A DNA stretch of 64,000 bases. It comes from Bradyrhizobium elkanii WSM2783. Lineage in GTDB: Bacteria; Pseudomonadota; Alphaproteobacteria; Rhizobiales; Xanthobacteraceae. This document shows, piece by piece, positions 8,624-17,092 of this stretch. The translations under genes were made by a program, and so were the position numbers. Within the stretch, counting starts at the first letter, position 1. Each line of letters begins with the position of its first letter. A model generated the notes under the pieces. It saw nothing but the letters and a program-made list of their open reading frames with translations. It was not told the origin of the DNA and made no database searches. The stretch is from NCBI RefSeq assembly GCF_000472865.1, contig NZ_AXAP01000038.1, forward strand, positions 297-64,296, read 5' to 3'.

Positions 8624-8982
8624 CTGATCAAATCTCCTGGTCCCTCAACATGCACACGCATGTTTGAGGCGTTACCTAATGCAAAAACTTCCGGCGCGAA
8701 TAACAACGCGGTGAGGTCGATGCTGTCGGCGCCGCGCTGTGACGTTTCCGCCACGATTACGCTTCGAAGCTCATCGAATGATGGGTTGTTGTCGAACGCC
8801 GCGTCATCGACCGCGTGTATTTTCGCAGGTGCCATTCGTGCATCGCGCCCCTCCGCATCGCCAAACGCATAACTGCAGCCCCGAGGTGCGCGCGACGCAT
8901 GCTTTACGGGCCCACGGAATCCTGATCCTCTGTTGCAAAGCGGTCGGATGAACCGGCCGCGACCCAAGGGAGAGACACGGCC
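8624..8982. other. intergenic region, divergent promoters
   Basis: About 360 bases separate the divergent porin and TPP-enzyme genes. I see no convincing small gene in either direction; the region must hold the promoters of both. An AAGGGAGAGA ribosome-binding site lies just before the ATG at 8983. Confidence 0.4.
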
Positions 8983-10617
8983 ATGAAGCTCGGCACGGCG
9001 ATTGCGGAAATCATGAAGCGCGAGGGAATCGAGATTCTCTGCGGCTATCCCGTCAATCATCTGATTGAGCACGCCGCCAACGCCGACATCCGCCCTATCA
9101 TGGTGCGGCAGGAGCGCATCGGTGTGCACATGGCGGACGCGATCTCCCGCGTCACGTCCGGCCGCAGCATCGGCGCGTTCTGCATGCAGCACGGCCCCGG
9201 CTCGGAGAATGCGATGGGCGGCGTGGCGCAATGCTTCGGCGAGTCCGTGCCGGTGCTGGTGCTGCCGATGGGCTATCCGCGCCGGCTGGCGAACGTCGAG
9301 CCGAACTTCAATTCCAGCCAGGCGATGAAGGCGTTCACGAAATCGTCAGAGCCGATCATTCTCGCCTCCGAGGTCTGCAACATCTTCCGCCGCGCCTTCA
9401 CCAGATTGAAGAACGGTCGCGGCGGTCCGGTCATCGTCGAAATCCCCGCCGATATGTGGAACGAGGAGGTGCCGGAGCCCTTGAACTACACGCCGGTGCT
9501 GCGCACCCGCTACGGCGCCGATCCCGTGCACGTGAAGGAGGCCGCCGAGCTCCTGATCAACGCCAAGCGTCCCGTGATCTATGCCGGACAGGGCGTGCAT
9601 TACGCCCGCGCGTGGCCGCAACTGAAGCGCCTTGCCGAACGGCTCGCCATTCCCGTCACGACGAGCCTCGGCGGCAAATCGTCATTTCCGGAGACGCATC
9701 CGCTCTCGCTCGGCTCGGGCGGGCTGGCGGTGCCGCGCGCGGTGCCGAAATTCCTCGCTGATGCCGACGTGATCTTCGGCATCGGCTGCTCGTTCACGGA
9801 AACAAACTTCGGCATCGCGATGCCGAAGGGCAAGACCATCATCCATTCGACGCTCGACCCCAATCACCTGAACAAGGATGTCGAGGCCAAGGTCGGCCTG
9901 GTCGGCGATGCGGCGCTGGTGCTCGATGCGCTGCTCGACGACATCGGCAAGACCGTCACGTCGGATCGCGATGCCAGCGCGGTCGCCGCCGAGATCGCCG
10001 CCATCAACAACGAGTGGCTCGCGAAGTGGATGCCGAAGCTCACCCATAATGAGGCGCCGCTCAATCCCTACCGCGTGCTGTGGGACCTGCAGCACACCGT
10101 CGATGTCAGCAACACCATCATCACCCATGATGCCGGCAGCCCGCGCGACCAGCTCTCGCCATTCTGGAAGTCGGTCGAGCCCCTCTCCTATCTCGGCTGG
10201 GGCAAGACCACGCAGCTCGGCTATGGGCTCGGGCTCGCGATGGGCGCAAAGCTGGCGATGCCGGACAAGCTCTGTATCAACGTCTGGGGCGATGCGGCCA
10301 TCGGCTTCACCGGCATGGATTTCGAGACCGCGGTGCGCGAGCGCATCCCGATCATGTCGATCCTGCTCAACAATTTCTCGATGGCGATCGAATTGAAGGT
10401 GATGCCGATCTCGACCGAGAAATACCGCTCGACCGACATTTCCGGCGACTATGCCGCCATGGCGCGCGCCTTCGGCGGCTATGGCGAGCGCGTGACCAGG
10501 CCTGAGGACATCGTGCCGGCGATCAAGCGCGGCATCCAGAAGACCAAGGAAGGCGTGCCGGTTCTGCTCGAATTCATCACCAGCAAGGAGACCGAGGTGT
10601 CGAGGCCGGGAACCTGA
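8983..10617 (+). CDS. thiamine-pyrophosphate-dependent enzyme (acetolactate synthase-like)
   Basis: This 544-residue protein has the three-domain layout of the acetolactate synthase/benzoylformate decarboxylase family: PYR domain (about 1-170), central domain (about 190-330) and PP domain (about 360-530). The catalytic Glu44 lies in RQERIGVHMADA. The cofactor motif normally reading GDG...NN is GDA (436-438) followed 26 residues later by Asn463-Asn464, so one glycine has changed. Residues near the active site (GYPVNHLIE) differ from true acetolactate synthase, so it probably acts on another 2-keto acid. It is not next to ilvN or other branched-chain genes. Substrate unknown. Confidence 0.85.
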   Translation: MKLGTAIAEIMKREGIEILCGYPVNHLIEHAANADIRPIMVRQERIGVHMADAISRVTSGRSIGAFCMQHGPGSENAMGGVAQCFGESVPVLVLPMGYPRRLANVEPNFNSSQAMKAFTKSSEPIILASEVCNIFRRAFTRLKNGRGGPVIVEIPADMWNEEVPEPLNYTPVLRTRYGADPVHVKEAAELLINAKRPVIYAGQGVHYARAWPQLKRLAERLAIPVTTSLGGKSSFPETHPLSLGSGGLAVPRAVPKFLADADVIFGIGCSFTETNFGIAMPKGKTIIHSTLDPNHLNKDVEAKVGLVGDAALVLDALLDDIGKTVTSDRDASAVAAEIAAINNEWLAKWMPKLTHNEAPLNPYRVLWDLQHTVDVSNTIITHDAGSPRDQLSPFWKSVEPLSYLGWGKTTQLGYGLGLAMGAKLAMPDKLCINVWGDAAIGFTGMDFETAVRERIPIMSILLNNFSMAIELKVMPISTEKYRSTDISGDYAAMARAFGGYGERVTRPEDIVPAIKRGIQKTKEGVPVLLEFITSKETEVSRPGT

Positions 10618-10768
10618 CCCTTCTCCCCTTGTGGGAGAAGGTGGCGCGCATGCAATGCGCGACGGATGAAGGGTTGTCTCCACGGGCACGGGTGCTCGCG
10701 GAGAGAACCCCTCACCCAAGCGAGTTCGTTGCCGGCAGCGGAGCTCCCTCTCCCACAAGGGGAGAGGG
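10618..10768. repeat. about 150-bp intergenic palindromic element
   Basis: The element starts with CCCTTCTCCCCTTGTGGGAG and ends with CTCCCTCTCCCACAAGGGGAG, so its ends are inverted copies, and it has internal short stems. The type is very common between genes in Bradyrhizobium and other Rhizobiales. Being right after a stop codon, it may also act as a terminator or mRNA stabiliser. Confidence 0.75.
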
Positions 10769-10854
10769 CGCGGCAACACCCGCCGAGGACACCTGATCGC
10801 AAGCCGACCGCGAAAATTTTTGCCCCCTTCGCCGCGGTGGTTTAAGACGTCGGC

Positions 10855-11772
10855 ATGTCCGAGACATCGACGTTCAACACGCCACTACCGTTCGCCGAGC
10901 TGGCCGAAGCCATCAAACGGCGCCGCTCCACTTATGGACAGATCAGCGGCCTGCAGCTCGATCGCGCCGCGCCCGGTGAAGCCTGGTCACGCCTGTCCTA
11001 TCGGCCGGTCTTCGTCGGCGACACGCAGACGGGTGTTCTGCATGGCGGCGTGGTCACGGCCATGCTCGACGAGACCTGCGGCATGGCCGTGCAGCTCGCG
11101 CTGGACGGCACGCGCGCGATCGCCACGCTCGACCTGCGCATCGATTACCAGAAGCCCGCGACACCTGGGCTCGATATCAATGCACATTCGATCTGCTATC
11201 GCGTCACCCGCTCCATCGCCTTTGTGCGCGCGACCGCCTACCAGGATGCCGAAGACGATCCGGTCGCCACCGCGACCGCCTGCTTCATGGTCGGCGCCAA
11301 CCGCACCAACATGCTGTTCGACAAGGCGCGCCATGATGGCGAGCTGCCCGTGCTCGAAGCACCTGACGATCCCACCGGCCCCTTCGCAAACAGCCCGTTC
11401 GCGCGCTGTCTCGGCATCCGCCTCAGTGAGGATGGCACGCTGGCGATGCCTTTCTCGCCGAAGATCATCGGCAATCCACTCTTGCCCGCCATTCATGGCG
11501 GCATGACCGGCGCATTCCTCGAGACCGCCGCGGTCGTGGGCGTGGCGCGCGAGCTCGGAGTTTCGGCACCGCCGAAGCCGATTGGCCTGACCATCAACTA
11601 TCTCCGCTCCGGCCGCGCACTCGACAGCCACGCCAAGGTTTCCATCGTCAAGCAGGGCCGGCGCGTCGTCGCTTTCGAGGCGCAGGCCTGGCAGGATGAC
11701 CCGACCAAGCCGATCGCCTCGGCGTTTGGTCATTTCATGCTGCGGCGATCACCTGGCCTGGATGAGGAATAG
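10855..11772 (+). CDS. tandem hotdog-fold acyl-CoA thioesterase (PaaI-like)
   Basis: This 305-residue protein contains two hotdog domains in tandem. Each has the signature with an HGG core: LHGGVVTAMLDE (His63 region) and IHGGMTGAFLET (His214 region). Such proteins hydrolyse acyl-CoA thioesters, and a double-hotdog chain folds like the dimer of single-domain enzymes. The acidic residues Asp/Glu after HGG (MLDE, FLET) fit the PaaI-type active site. It stands alone between a repeat and the convergent efflux operon. The acyl substrate cannot be told from sequence. Confidence 0.8.
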   Translation: MSETSTFNTPLPFAELAEAIKRRRSTYGQISGLQLDRAAPGEAWSRLSYRPVFVGDTQTGVLHGGVVTAMLDETCGMAVQLALDGTRAIATLDLRIDYQKPATPGLDINAHSICYRVTRSIAFVRATAYQDAEDDPVATATACFMVGANRTNMLFDKARHDGELPVLEAPDDPTGPFANSPFARCLGIRLSEDGTLAMPFSPKIIGNPLLPAIHGGMTGAFLETAAVVGVARELGVSAPPKPIGLTINYLRSGRALDSHAKVSIVKQGRRVVAFEAQAWQDDPTKPIASAFGHFMLRRSPGLDEE

Positions 11773-11780
11773 CCCCCCAA

Positions 11781-12686
11781 CTATTTGCTCGAAACCGAAA
11801 CCTCGGCATCGGGTTGAGGGCCCGGCGCCGTGACCTGCAGCGTCGCGGTCATTCCGGCACTCAACGTGATGCCTTCCGGCACGTAATCGATCGCGATGCG
11901 AACGGGAATCCGCTGGGCCAGGCGGACCCAACTGAAGGTCGGGTTGACGTTGGCGATCAGATCCGTGCCGATGACGTTTTCCCGATCCGTGATGGCACGG
12001 GCGACGCTTTCGACATGACCCTTCAGTGGCGCGTCGTACCCGAGCAATCGGATCGAAACGGCGTCTCCCAGGTTGATGAAGCGCAGCTTCGTTTCTTCGA
12101 AATAGCCCGCGATGTAGAAGGAATCCTGGTCCACGACGGCAAGGACCGGTTTTCCGGCCGTGACATAGTCGCCGCGGTTGAGAAGCAGATTGGTGACATG
12201 GCCGTTAACGGGCGACCGCACGTTGGTTCGTGCGAGGTTGAGCTTGGCGACGCCGACCTGCGCCACCGCCTGATCGTAAGCGGCGCGGGCCTCCAGCGTG
12301 GCGCTTCGAGCCTGATTGAGCGCTTCGACGGAGATCGCGGCGGCACTGAGCTTCTCGCGGCGATCTTGTTCCTCCTGCCGCTCGTCAAGCGTCGCCTTGG
12401 CTCCCGCGGCTGTGGCCTCCGCCTCCTCGAGCGCGAGCTGATAGCGCGCCGGGTCGACGACGAAAAGAATGTCTCCGATCTTGACCTGCTGGTTGTCCTT
12501 GACGCGCAGGTCGATGACGGCACCCGCGACATCGGGAGCGACGTTGACGACGTTCGCCCGCACCCGACCATCACGCGTCCACGGCGTGTCCTCGTACAGC
12601 CGCCACAACCACCATCCTGCAACGATCGCCGCCGCGACGGCCGCGATCGTAACCGCATGTTGTGCGAAACGCCCGAGACTCGGCAT
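11781..12686 (-). CDS. HlyD-family membrane fusion protein of an AaeAB-type efflux pump
   Basis: This 301-residue protein has one N-terminal membrane anchor (AAIVAGWWLWRLY, about residues 13-30), then the periplasmic adaptor domains. TRDGRVRANVVNVAPDVAG is the lipoyl-domain start seen in AaeA/EmrA proteins, and the middle contains a helical hairpin (about 80-150). It would connect the inner-membrane transporter encoded upstream to an outer-membrane channel. It is the last gene of the operon FUSC transporter, DUF1656, adaptor. By family it probably exports aromatic acids or similar toxic compounds. Confidence 0.88.
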   Translation of the reverse strand: MPSLGRFAQHAVTIAAVAAAIVAGWWLWRLYEDTPWTRDGRVRANVVNVAPDVAGAVIDLRVKDNQQVKIGDILFVVDPARYQLALEEAEATAAGAKATLDERQEEQDRREKLSAAAISVEALNQARSATLEARAAYDQAVAQVGVAKLNLARTNVRSPVNGHVTNLLLNRGDYVTAGKPVLAVVDQDSFYIAGYFEETKLRFINLGDAVSIRLLGYDAPLKGHVESVARAITDRENVIGTDLIANVNPTFSWVRLAQRIPVRIAIDYVPEGITLSAGMTATLQVTAPGPQPDAEVSVSSK

Positions 12687-12706
12687 GCCAACAGCTCACC
12701 AATGGC

Positions 12707-12904
12707 TCACATGCTCACGCCGACGACCAAGGTGAGCAGAATGAGGTAGAGCGCCGTATTGAACAGCGCCGGATGCCAGACGACACGATAGAGGCCAATC
12801 CGGTCAAATACGAGCCGCATCAGCACCCAGATGACCGCGGCCACTCCCATATAGGCAAGGAACGGAGAGAGATAGACGCCACCCAGGTTGATCTCCTTGA
12901 TCAT
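12707..12904 (-). CDS. DUF1656 small membrane protein (AaeX-like)
   Basis: This 65-residue protein has two membrane spans: LSPFLAYMGVAAVIWVLM and the C-terminal LYLILLTLVVGVSM. Its length and start (MIKEINLGGVYLSPFLAYM) match DUF1656, which is almost always found between the FUSC transporter and the HlyD adaptor, as in E. coli aaeXAB. Its ATG overlaps the stop of the FUSC gene by four bases (ATGA), showing translational coupling. Role in the pump is unknown. Confidence 0.88.
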   Translation of the reverse strand: MIKEINLGGVYLSPFLAYMGVAAVIWVLMRLVFDRIGLYRVVWHPALFNTALYLILLTLVVGVSM

Positions 12905-14982
12905 GCGGTTGCCGCCTCGCCTACTGACCGCGATGCAAGGCGCCGATCGCCAAGGAAGAAGCGCTCATGCTGCTCGATGGTGGTCTGGATCCCATAGAGC
13001 GCATCAGCAACGACCAACAGGTCGCCCTCGGCCGAGAGCGCACGATGACGCGCCTGTTCGAGCAGCGGTGCGGGAGACGCCGAGGCATGTCCGGACAGGG
13101 TTGCCCGAAACGCGGCGGACAGGTCGCTCAACGCGCCCTCGATCGAGCGCGCCACATCGCCCGGCACGCGCGGCAGTTCCCGTCGCAGAACAAGGATGTT
13201 CAGCCCGAGGCGAAGCGCGGCAAAGCCGCTCTGCACCGATTGGCCATAGCGCGGCGATTCAGGGTTGAGCTGCGCCAACAGCGCATTGATGCGATCGAAC
13301 GTCCGGCTCTCATACGCAGCACGCGTCTGCGGCGTTGCAGCTGTGGCAACGCGGGCCAGATCGCGCAACAAGCCGTGGATCAGACGGGTGGCCGCCACTT
13401 CTCGACCGAACGGACGGAACAACGCCAGCGAGACCGCGCCGAAGCCGATGCCGACCAAATAGCCTAGCGCGTTGTTGGCGAACGCCTCGAAGTCATAGGT
13501 CATCTGGTTGGAAATGCCGATCAGGCCGCCCGCGCCGAAGATCACGGGCATCACCATCGGCACGGCCTGAGGTATCGTGAGCAGCAACCCACAGACAAGG
13601 TAGAACGGCGCAAGCGCGACCACCAGCGCGGCAAACGTATTGAGCGTCGGCAACAGCAAAAACAGGTAGGCCGCGGCGATGACGGCGCCGACAACCGTCA
13701 TCCGAAAAAACATCGCCGCGCCCGCGGCCGGGTTGTCACGCGCACCCATGATCGCGCACATGATGCCGGCGAAGGTGACGGCGGTCGCACCATTGGGCCA
13801 TGCCGAATAGATCCAGAACAGACTGGACAAGACGATCGTCAACGCAGCGACAACGCCGCCGGTCAACGCGAGCGCTGGCTCGCGATAGGGCTGAAAGGAC
13901 GGCGCGGCTTCGCGCTCCGGGGGCAGCACTCCCAAGCCGATATGAGTCCGGATCCAGACCGCATCGCGCCAGATATCGATGATGTCCTGCAACCGCAGCA
14001 AGATGCTGCGCACCAGGAAGGCGTTCGGTGTGCTTTCAAGCTCCTGCCGCGACGGCTGTGCGGCGTCGATCTCGGCCTGGATTCTCGCCCCATGACTTGC
14101 TTCCCGCCGCGATTCATCCGGCGTCGCCGATCCGGTCCAGGCGGCGATATGCGCCGTCGTCGCCTGCAGAAGCGGGCGCAGCCGCTCGACTCGCTGCGGG
14201 TCGCGTTGCCGCAGCAGCAACATCCGGTCATGAACCGAGACGAGATGCGCCAGCAGCGATAGCAGCTTCGCTTCGAACAGGCGGACCAGACTGTCCATCG
14301 CCCTGACCGCCGGCGTATCCAGATTGGCGAACACGCGTAATTGCTCCAGACCTACGACGGCAGCGACCATGCGGCGCCGGTCCATCTGAATTTCGGCCTC
14401 GACCGGTTCAGCCGACAGCCTGTCTCCCGCCCAGCGCGCCATCGTCGACAGCGTCGATGACAGCGCATCAACCAGTGCGGCGCCTGCTCGTTGCGGAAAC
14501 ACGAGGTGGTGGACCAGCGTCGCGCAGGCGATTCCGAGGATGATTTCCAGGCAACGCGCCACGGCAAAGTCAAAGGCGGTCTCCGGAGCGAGCGCTGCCG
14601 GCAGGCCGATGATGGCGGCCGAATAGCCGGAGAGCATGCCGACATAGGCCTGCGGTGCGTCGCGCAGATAAATGGAAACGGCTGTGCCCGCACCGATCCA
14701 GAGCGCGAGCGCAAGGCAAAATAGCTCTGGCGCATTGGAGAAGAGCGCGACCAGGACCAGCGATACGACCGCACCGATCACCGTCCCGAGCACCCTGTAG
14801 AGCGATTTGGCGAGCACCATTCCCGCGAGCGGCTGGGATACAACGTAGACCGTGGTGACGCTCCAGCTCGGTTGCGACAAGTCCAATTGAAATGCGATGT
14901 ACAGCGCCAGCACGGCAGCGGCGAAGGACTTGAGCGAGAACAGCCAGTCCCGCCAGGAAAATCCGCGGATGATCGCGATCAT
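12901..14982 (-). CDS. FUSC-family inner-membrane transporter (AaeB-like)
   Basis: This 693-residue protein has the layout of the fusaric-acid/aromatic-acid efflux family: two blocks of membrane spans (about residues 15-170 and 355-500), each followed by a soluble region. The start at 14982 is chosen because GGGGAG precedes it and MIAIIRGFSWRDWLFSLK gives a natural N terminus; an upstream ATG at 15036 would add 18 residues. The family's first span region SFAAAVLALYIAFQLDLSQPSW is clear. It works with the DUF1656 protein and HlyD adaptor in the same operon. Confidence 0.92.
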   Translation of the reverse strand: MIAIIRGFSWRDWLFSLKSFAAAVLALYIAFQLDLSQPSWSVTTVYVVSQPLAGMVLAKSLYRVLGTVIGAVVSLVLVALFSNAPELFCLALALWIGAGTAVSIYLRDAPQAYVGMLSGYSAAIIGLPAALAPETAFDFAVARCLEIILGIACATLVHHLVFPQRAGAALVDALSSTLSTMARWAGDRLSAEPVEAEIQMDRRRMVAAVVGLEQLRVFANLDTPAVRAMDSLVRLFEAKLLSLLAHLVSVHDRMLLLRQRDPQRVERLRPLLQATTAHIAAWTGSATPDESRREASHGARIQAEIDAAQPSRQELESTPNAFLVRSILLRLQDIIDIWRDAVWIRTHIGLGVLPPEREAAPSFQPYREPALALTGGVVAALTIVLSSLFWIYSAWPNGATAVTFAGIMCAIMGARDNPAAGAAMFFRMTVVGAVIAAAYLFLLLPTLNTFAALVVALAPFYLVCGLLLTIPQAVPMVMPVIFGAGGLIGISNQMTYDFEAFANNALGYLVGIGFGAVSLALFRPFGREVAATRLIHGLLRDLARVATAATPQTRAAYESRTFDRINALLAQLNPESPRYGQSVQSGFAALRLGLNILVLRRELPRVPGDVARSIEGALSDLSAAFRATLSGHASASPAPLLEQARHRALSAEGDLLVVADALYGIQTTIEQHERFFLGDRRLASRSVGEAATA

Positions 14983-15329
14983 GCTCCCCACCCGTGAGGC
15001 GGCCTTCGACACGGCCGTGCGACCTCGCATTCTCAAAGCAGATCAGGCGGCCAAGTTCCCGCTGTTCGCGGTGATCGTGACGCATTCAGCGCCCGGGTGC
15101 TCGCATGCCCGACCGCTCCAATCAGTTTGGCAATGCATCTGACCCCGCCGCGAGCCCCCAAAGGCCAATGCGCGTCCATGTCAAATTGCCTAGAGATTTC
15201 AACGTGGCTCGCGGTCACATATTCGCGGCCCGCCTCAGCGGCCAATTGAACAGGCCCGAGGCCGCGCGGCGCATGTGGCGGGCATTGGCGACCGACGCCT
15301 TGCTGCCGGGATACGGCCAGCGACGATAT

Positions 15330-15500
15330 CATCCGAGAGTGTGGCGATATCGCGCTTGGTGGTGACCGTGCTCGCGCCCATCTTGCCGAGGCGCGGGCTG
15401 ATAAACCGCCGCAGATGGCATCGCGGCCGAGCTGCGGCGCATCATTGGCGAGCCTGCAATGAAGGCCGTTGATCACGACGAGCTGCGGCTCGCGGCTTGA
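15330..15500 (+). pseudogene. possible 3' remnant of a decayed gene
   Basis: One frame reads DIIRECGDIALGGDRARAHLAEARADK up to about 15407. The neighbouring frame continues with a similar helical, charged style (DGIAAELRRIIGEPAMKAV...) to a TGA at 15498-15500. Inserting a single base near 15405 would join them, and two hairpins follow immediately, as after a real gene. The family is not recognised and no intact start is visible. This could be chance in GC-rich DNA. Confidence 0.25.
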
Positions 15501-15507
15501 TCAGCGG

Positions 15508-15530
15508 AAATGGGCGGTGACCGCCCATTT
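15508..15530. terminator. perfect palindrome, possible terminator
   Basis: AAATGGGCGG and its complement meet almost without a loop and end in TTT, eight bases after the TGA at 15498-15500. The lack of a loop makes it a cruciform-type palindrome, so termination is only likely, not certain. Confidence 0.4.
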
Positions 15531-15537
15531 TAGCAGC

Positions 15538-15572
15538 GCCCGGTCAGTACATCCGCTGGCCGGGCTTTTCTT
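15538..15572 (+). terminator. rho-independent terminator
   Basis: The arms GCCCGGTCAG and CTGGCCGGGC pair with one G-T wobble around an eight-base loop, followed by TTTTCTTTT. This is a textbook intrinsic terminator on the plus strand, although no intact plus-strand gene precedes it. Confidence 0.65.
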
Positions 15573-15639
15573 TTGAAACACGCTGAAACGCGCCTTCTGC
15601 CCGCTGGTGCGTTAACGCAACAGGGAGACAGCTCTCCCG

Positions 15640-15839
15640 TCAGGTTTTTCCGTCAACGACTTCGGTTAGCACGGACCTGTTTGGTTGTATCTCGCCATCC
15701 AACCATTCTTGCTCCTTGGCTAACGCCAGTCCATGCGTTTAAAGCGCTTATACGCCGCTTTATCTTTCGCCCGCTCCGCCATCTCGGCGCAGTTCTGCAC
15801 GTTATCCCTAAATATATCGGACTGCTGCTTCGGTTTCAT
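15640..15839 (-). pseudogene. small conserved rhizobial gene broken by a frameshift
   Basis: From the ATG at 15839 (with AGGTG upstream) the frame reads MKPKQQSDIFRDNVQNCAEM...KRFKRMDWR and stops at 15720. In the next frame, starting right at that point, it continues LAKEQEWLDGEIQPNRSV to a stop at 15640. Joined, the two halves give the pattern of small Bradyrhizobium proteins of about 65 residues that, as I recall, end in a segment like W-x-LA-x-EQ-x-WLDGE. Loss of a few bases near 15722 explains the break. The function of the family is unknown to me. Confidence 0.6.
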
Positions 15840-15860
15840 TATCGCACCTATCAACAGACG

Positions 15861-15892
15861 AAAAAAAATGGCCCCGGCTAGGGGCCATTTTC
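15861..15892. terminator. bidirectional terminator
   Basis: ATGGCCCC and GGGGCCAT form an eight-base stem with a five-base loop, with eight A on the left and TTTT on the right, so it can terminate in both directions. It sits three bases after the stop of the secreted-protein gene at 15895. Confidence 0.75.
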
Positions 15893-15894
15893 CG

Positions 15895-16137
15895 TTAGTC
15901 GTCCCAGTAGTGGTGACGCCTGATGATTACGTCACGGTCGCCATAGCGATGATACCATCCGCGATGCCAGCCACGGTCATACCCATAGAACCCAGCACGG
16001 GGTCCGTAATAATCATGGTCGCGATAGTAGTCTCGGTCGCTGCCGATCCGAACACTGAAACCCTGAGCGCTTGCGACTGTAGGGGCCGCAACAGCGATGG
16101 TTGCTAACGCGGCGAGAACGTAAGAAAGCTTTCTCAT
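15895..16137 (-). CDS. small secreted Tyr/Arg/His-rich protein
   Basis: This 80-residue protein starts at the ATG at 16137, preceded by GAGAGGAGACG. A signal peptide (MRKLSYVLAALATIAVAA...VASAQG) is followed by a mature part of about 55 residues, very rich in Tyr, Arg, His, Asp and Gly (repeats such as RDYYRDHDYYGP and GWHRGWYHRYGDRD). Such small exported proteins are common in Bradyrhizobium; the function is unknown, though metal or nucleic-acid binding would fit the composition. A terminator follows directly at 15861-15892. Confidence 0.75.
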   Translation of the reverse strand: MRKLSYVLAALATIAVAAPTVASAQGFSVRIGSDRDYYRDHDYYGPRAGFYGYDRGWHRGWYHRYGDRDVIIRRHHYWDD

Positions 16138-16374
16138 GGTTCGTCTCCTCTCGTTAGTTACAACTGACAAGAAAACGAACGGCTGGCCGTGGAGTTTCGG
16201 GAACTGTGTCGGAACTTTTTTGAATGGATGTTCAGCAACATTGCGCAACCAGCCGCCAACTGCGGCCTTACTCGTTTGCAGGACGTCCCGATAATTCAAT
16301 CGGAGCGCGCCCCGACGTGCTGCGGCGGCACCCTCAGGATTTCGAGCGGCGGAGATGGTTGCGGCGGCCCCGGC

Positions 16375-16515
16375 GCCGGCCATGATTTCGTTCTGCCACC
16401 CGATGATATCGCTCTCGAACCAGACGCGCCGGTTCGGAGAGATGTAGGTCGATCTCGGAAGCCGGCCTGCATTTTCCATTCGGATCACGTCGGCAGGTTC
16501 ATCGGAGCGCGGCAT
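16375..16515 (-). pseudogene. AlpA-like helix-turn-helix fragment
   Basis: The frame from an ATG at 16515 includes MENAGRLPRSTYISPNRRV followed by WFESDIIGWQNEI. This resembles the second half of AlpA-type (phage/MerR-fold) DNA-binding proteins, where xFPxxxxISPNRxxWxExDIxxW is usual. The N-terminal helix-turn-helix part is missing or changed, and no stop codon follows: the frame runs on without a break into the secreted-protein gene ending at 15895. I read it as a decayed regulator of a lost mobile element. Confidence 0.35.
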
Positions 16516-16761
16516 GGCCGGAGTCTCTAGAACGGTACATAAATTTAGAGCGATTTGAAAAACTGCAAATACGCTCGCAGGGCGCGGTCGCGCGGACCCC
16601 GCGGCTTCGGCACCCTCCAAAGGACCCTGACGACCGATTGCGGACCTGCTAACTGAAGCGTATGGCGCGCGCCCACTTCCGCAAGGCGTAGGCCGTCACT
16701 GCCTGCGCACTTACGTCGAGCACCGAGCACGTCTTCAGAGATGCTCTACTTGCATTGCAGG
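16516..16761. other. intergenic, no convincing gene
   Basis: These 246 bases contain short open frames on both strands but none with a credible ribosome-binding site or recognisable protein pattern. The region lies in the decayed stretch between two small secreted-protein genes. Confidence 0.3.
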
Positions 16762-16971
16762 TCAGCCGCAGCATCCATTCTTCGAGGGGTCGTTGTAGCT
16801 TGGAGTGTCATGGTAGTGCATCAATGGCTGAGGCCCTGCGTAGGCCCGCGCTGGAAGGCTGATGTGCTGCGGCGCTGTGCGGACGTGGCGATGCTCCGTG
16901 GCGAAGGCCATCGGGGTTGTCGCTAACACCGACAGAAAAGTTGCCGCTGCGAAAACTGAAAGACGAGACAT
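16762..16971 (-). CDS. small secreted protein with C-terminal Cys pair
   Basis: This 69-residue protein starts at the ATG at 16971, with AAAGGAGTG upstream deciding the start. A signal peptide (MSRLSVFAAATFLSVLATTPMAFA) is followed by a 45-residue mature part rich in His and Pro, ending NDPSKNGCCG. No family is recognised. The His-rich mature region and the final cysteine pair suggest metal binding, but that is only inference. Confidence 0.7.
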   Translation of the reverse strand: MSRLSVFAAATFLSVLATTPMAFATEHRHVRTAPQHISLPARAYAGPQPLMHYHDTPSYNDPSKNGCCG

Positions 16972-17052
16972 TTGGACACTCCTTTGTTTGCGTTGAGCAA
17001 CGATTGCGGAGTGAACTGAAGTGGAACTTAAGGGCTTGAGTTCAGCCCCTGA

Positions 17053-17092
17053 ATGCCAGACAGTCCTTATTACCGTCTGGCATCCGTTTTTA
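17053..17092 (+). terminator. intrinsic terminator with no visible plus-strand gene
   Basis: Nine-base perfect arms (ATGCCAGAC / GTCTGGCAT) enclose a 13-base loop and are followed by CCGTTTTTA. A smaller stem (GGGCT...AGCCC) lies just upstream at about 17032-17048. No coding sequence on the plus strand ends here, so it may terminate a small RNA transcribed from the region upstream of 17053. Confidence 0.5.

Noticed and set aside
15033..15476. Minus-strand open frame upstream of the FUSC gene (147 codons)
   Set aside because: The product is Ala/Arg/Ser-rich without a fold or ribosome-binding site, and the plus strand has a better though decayed candidate.
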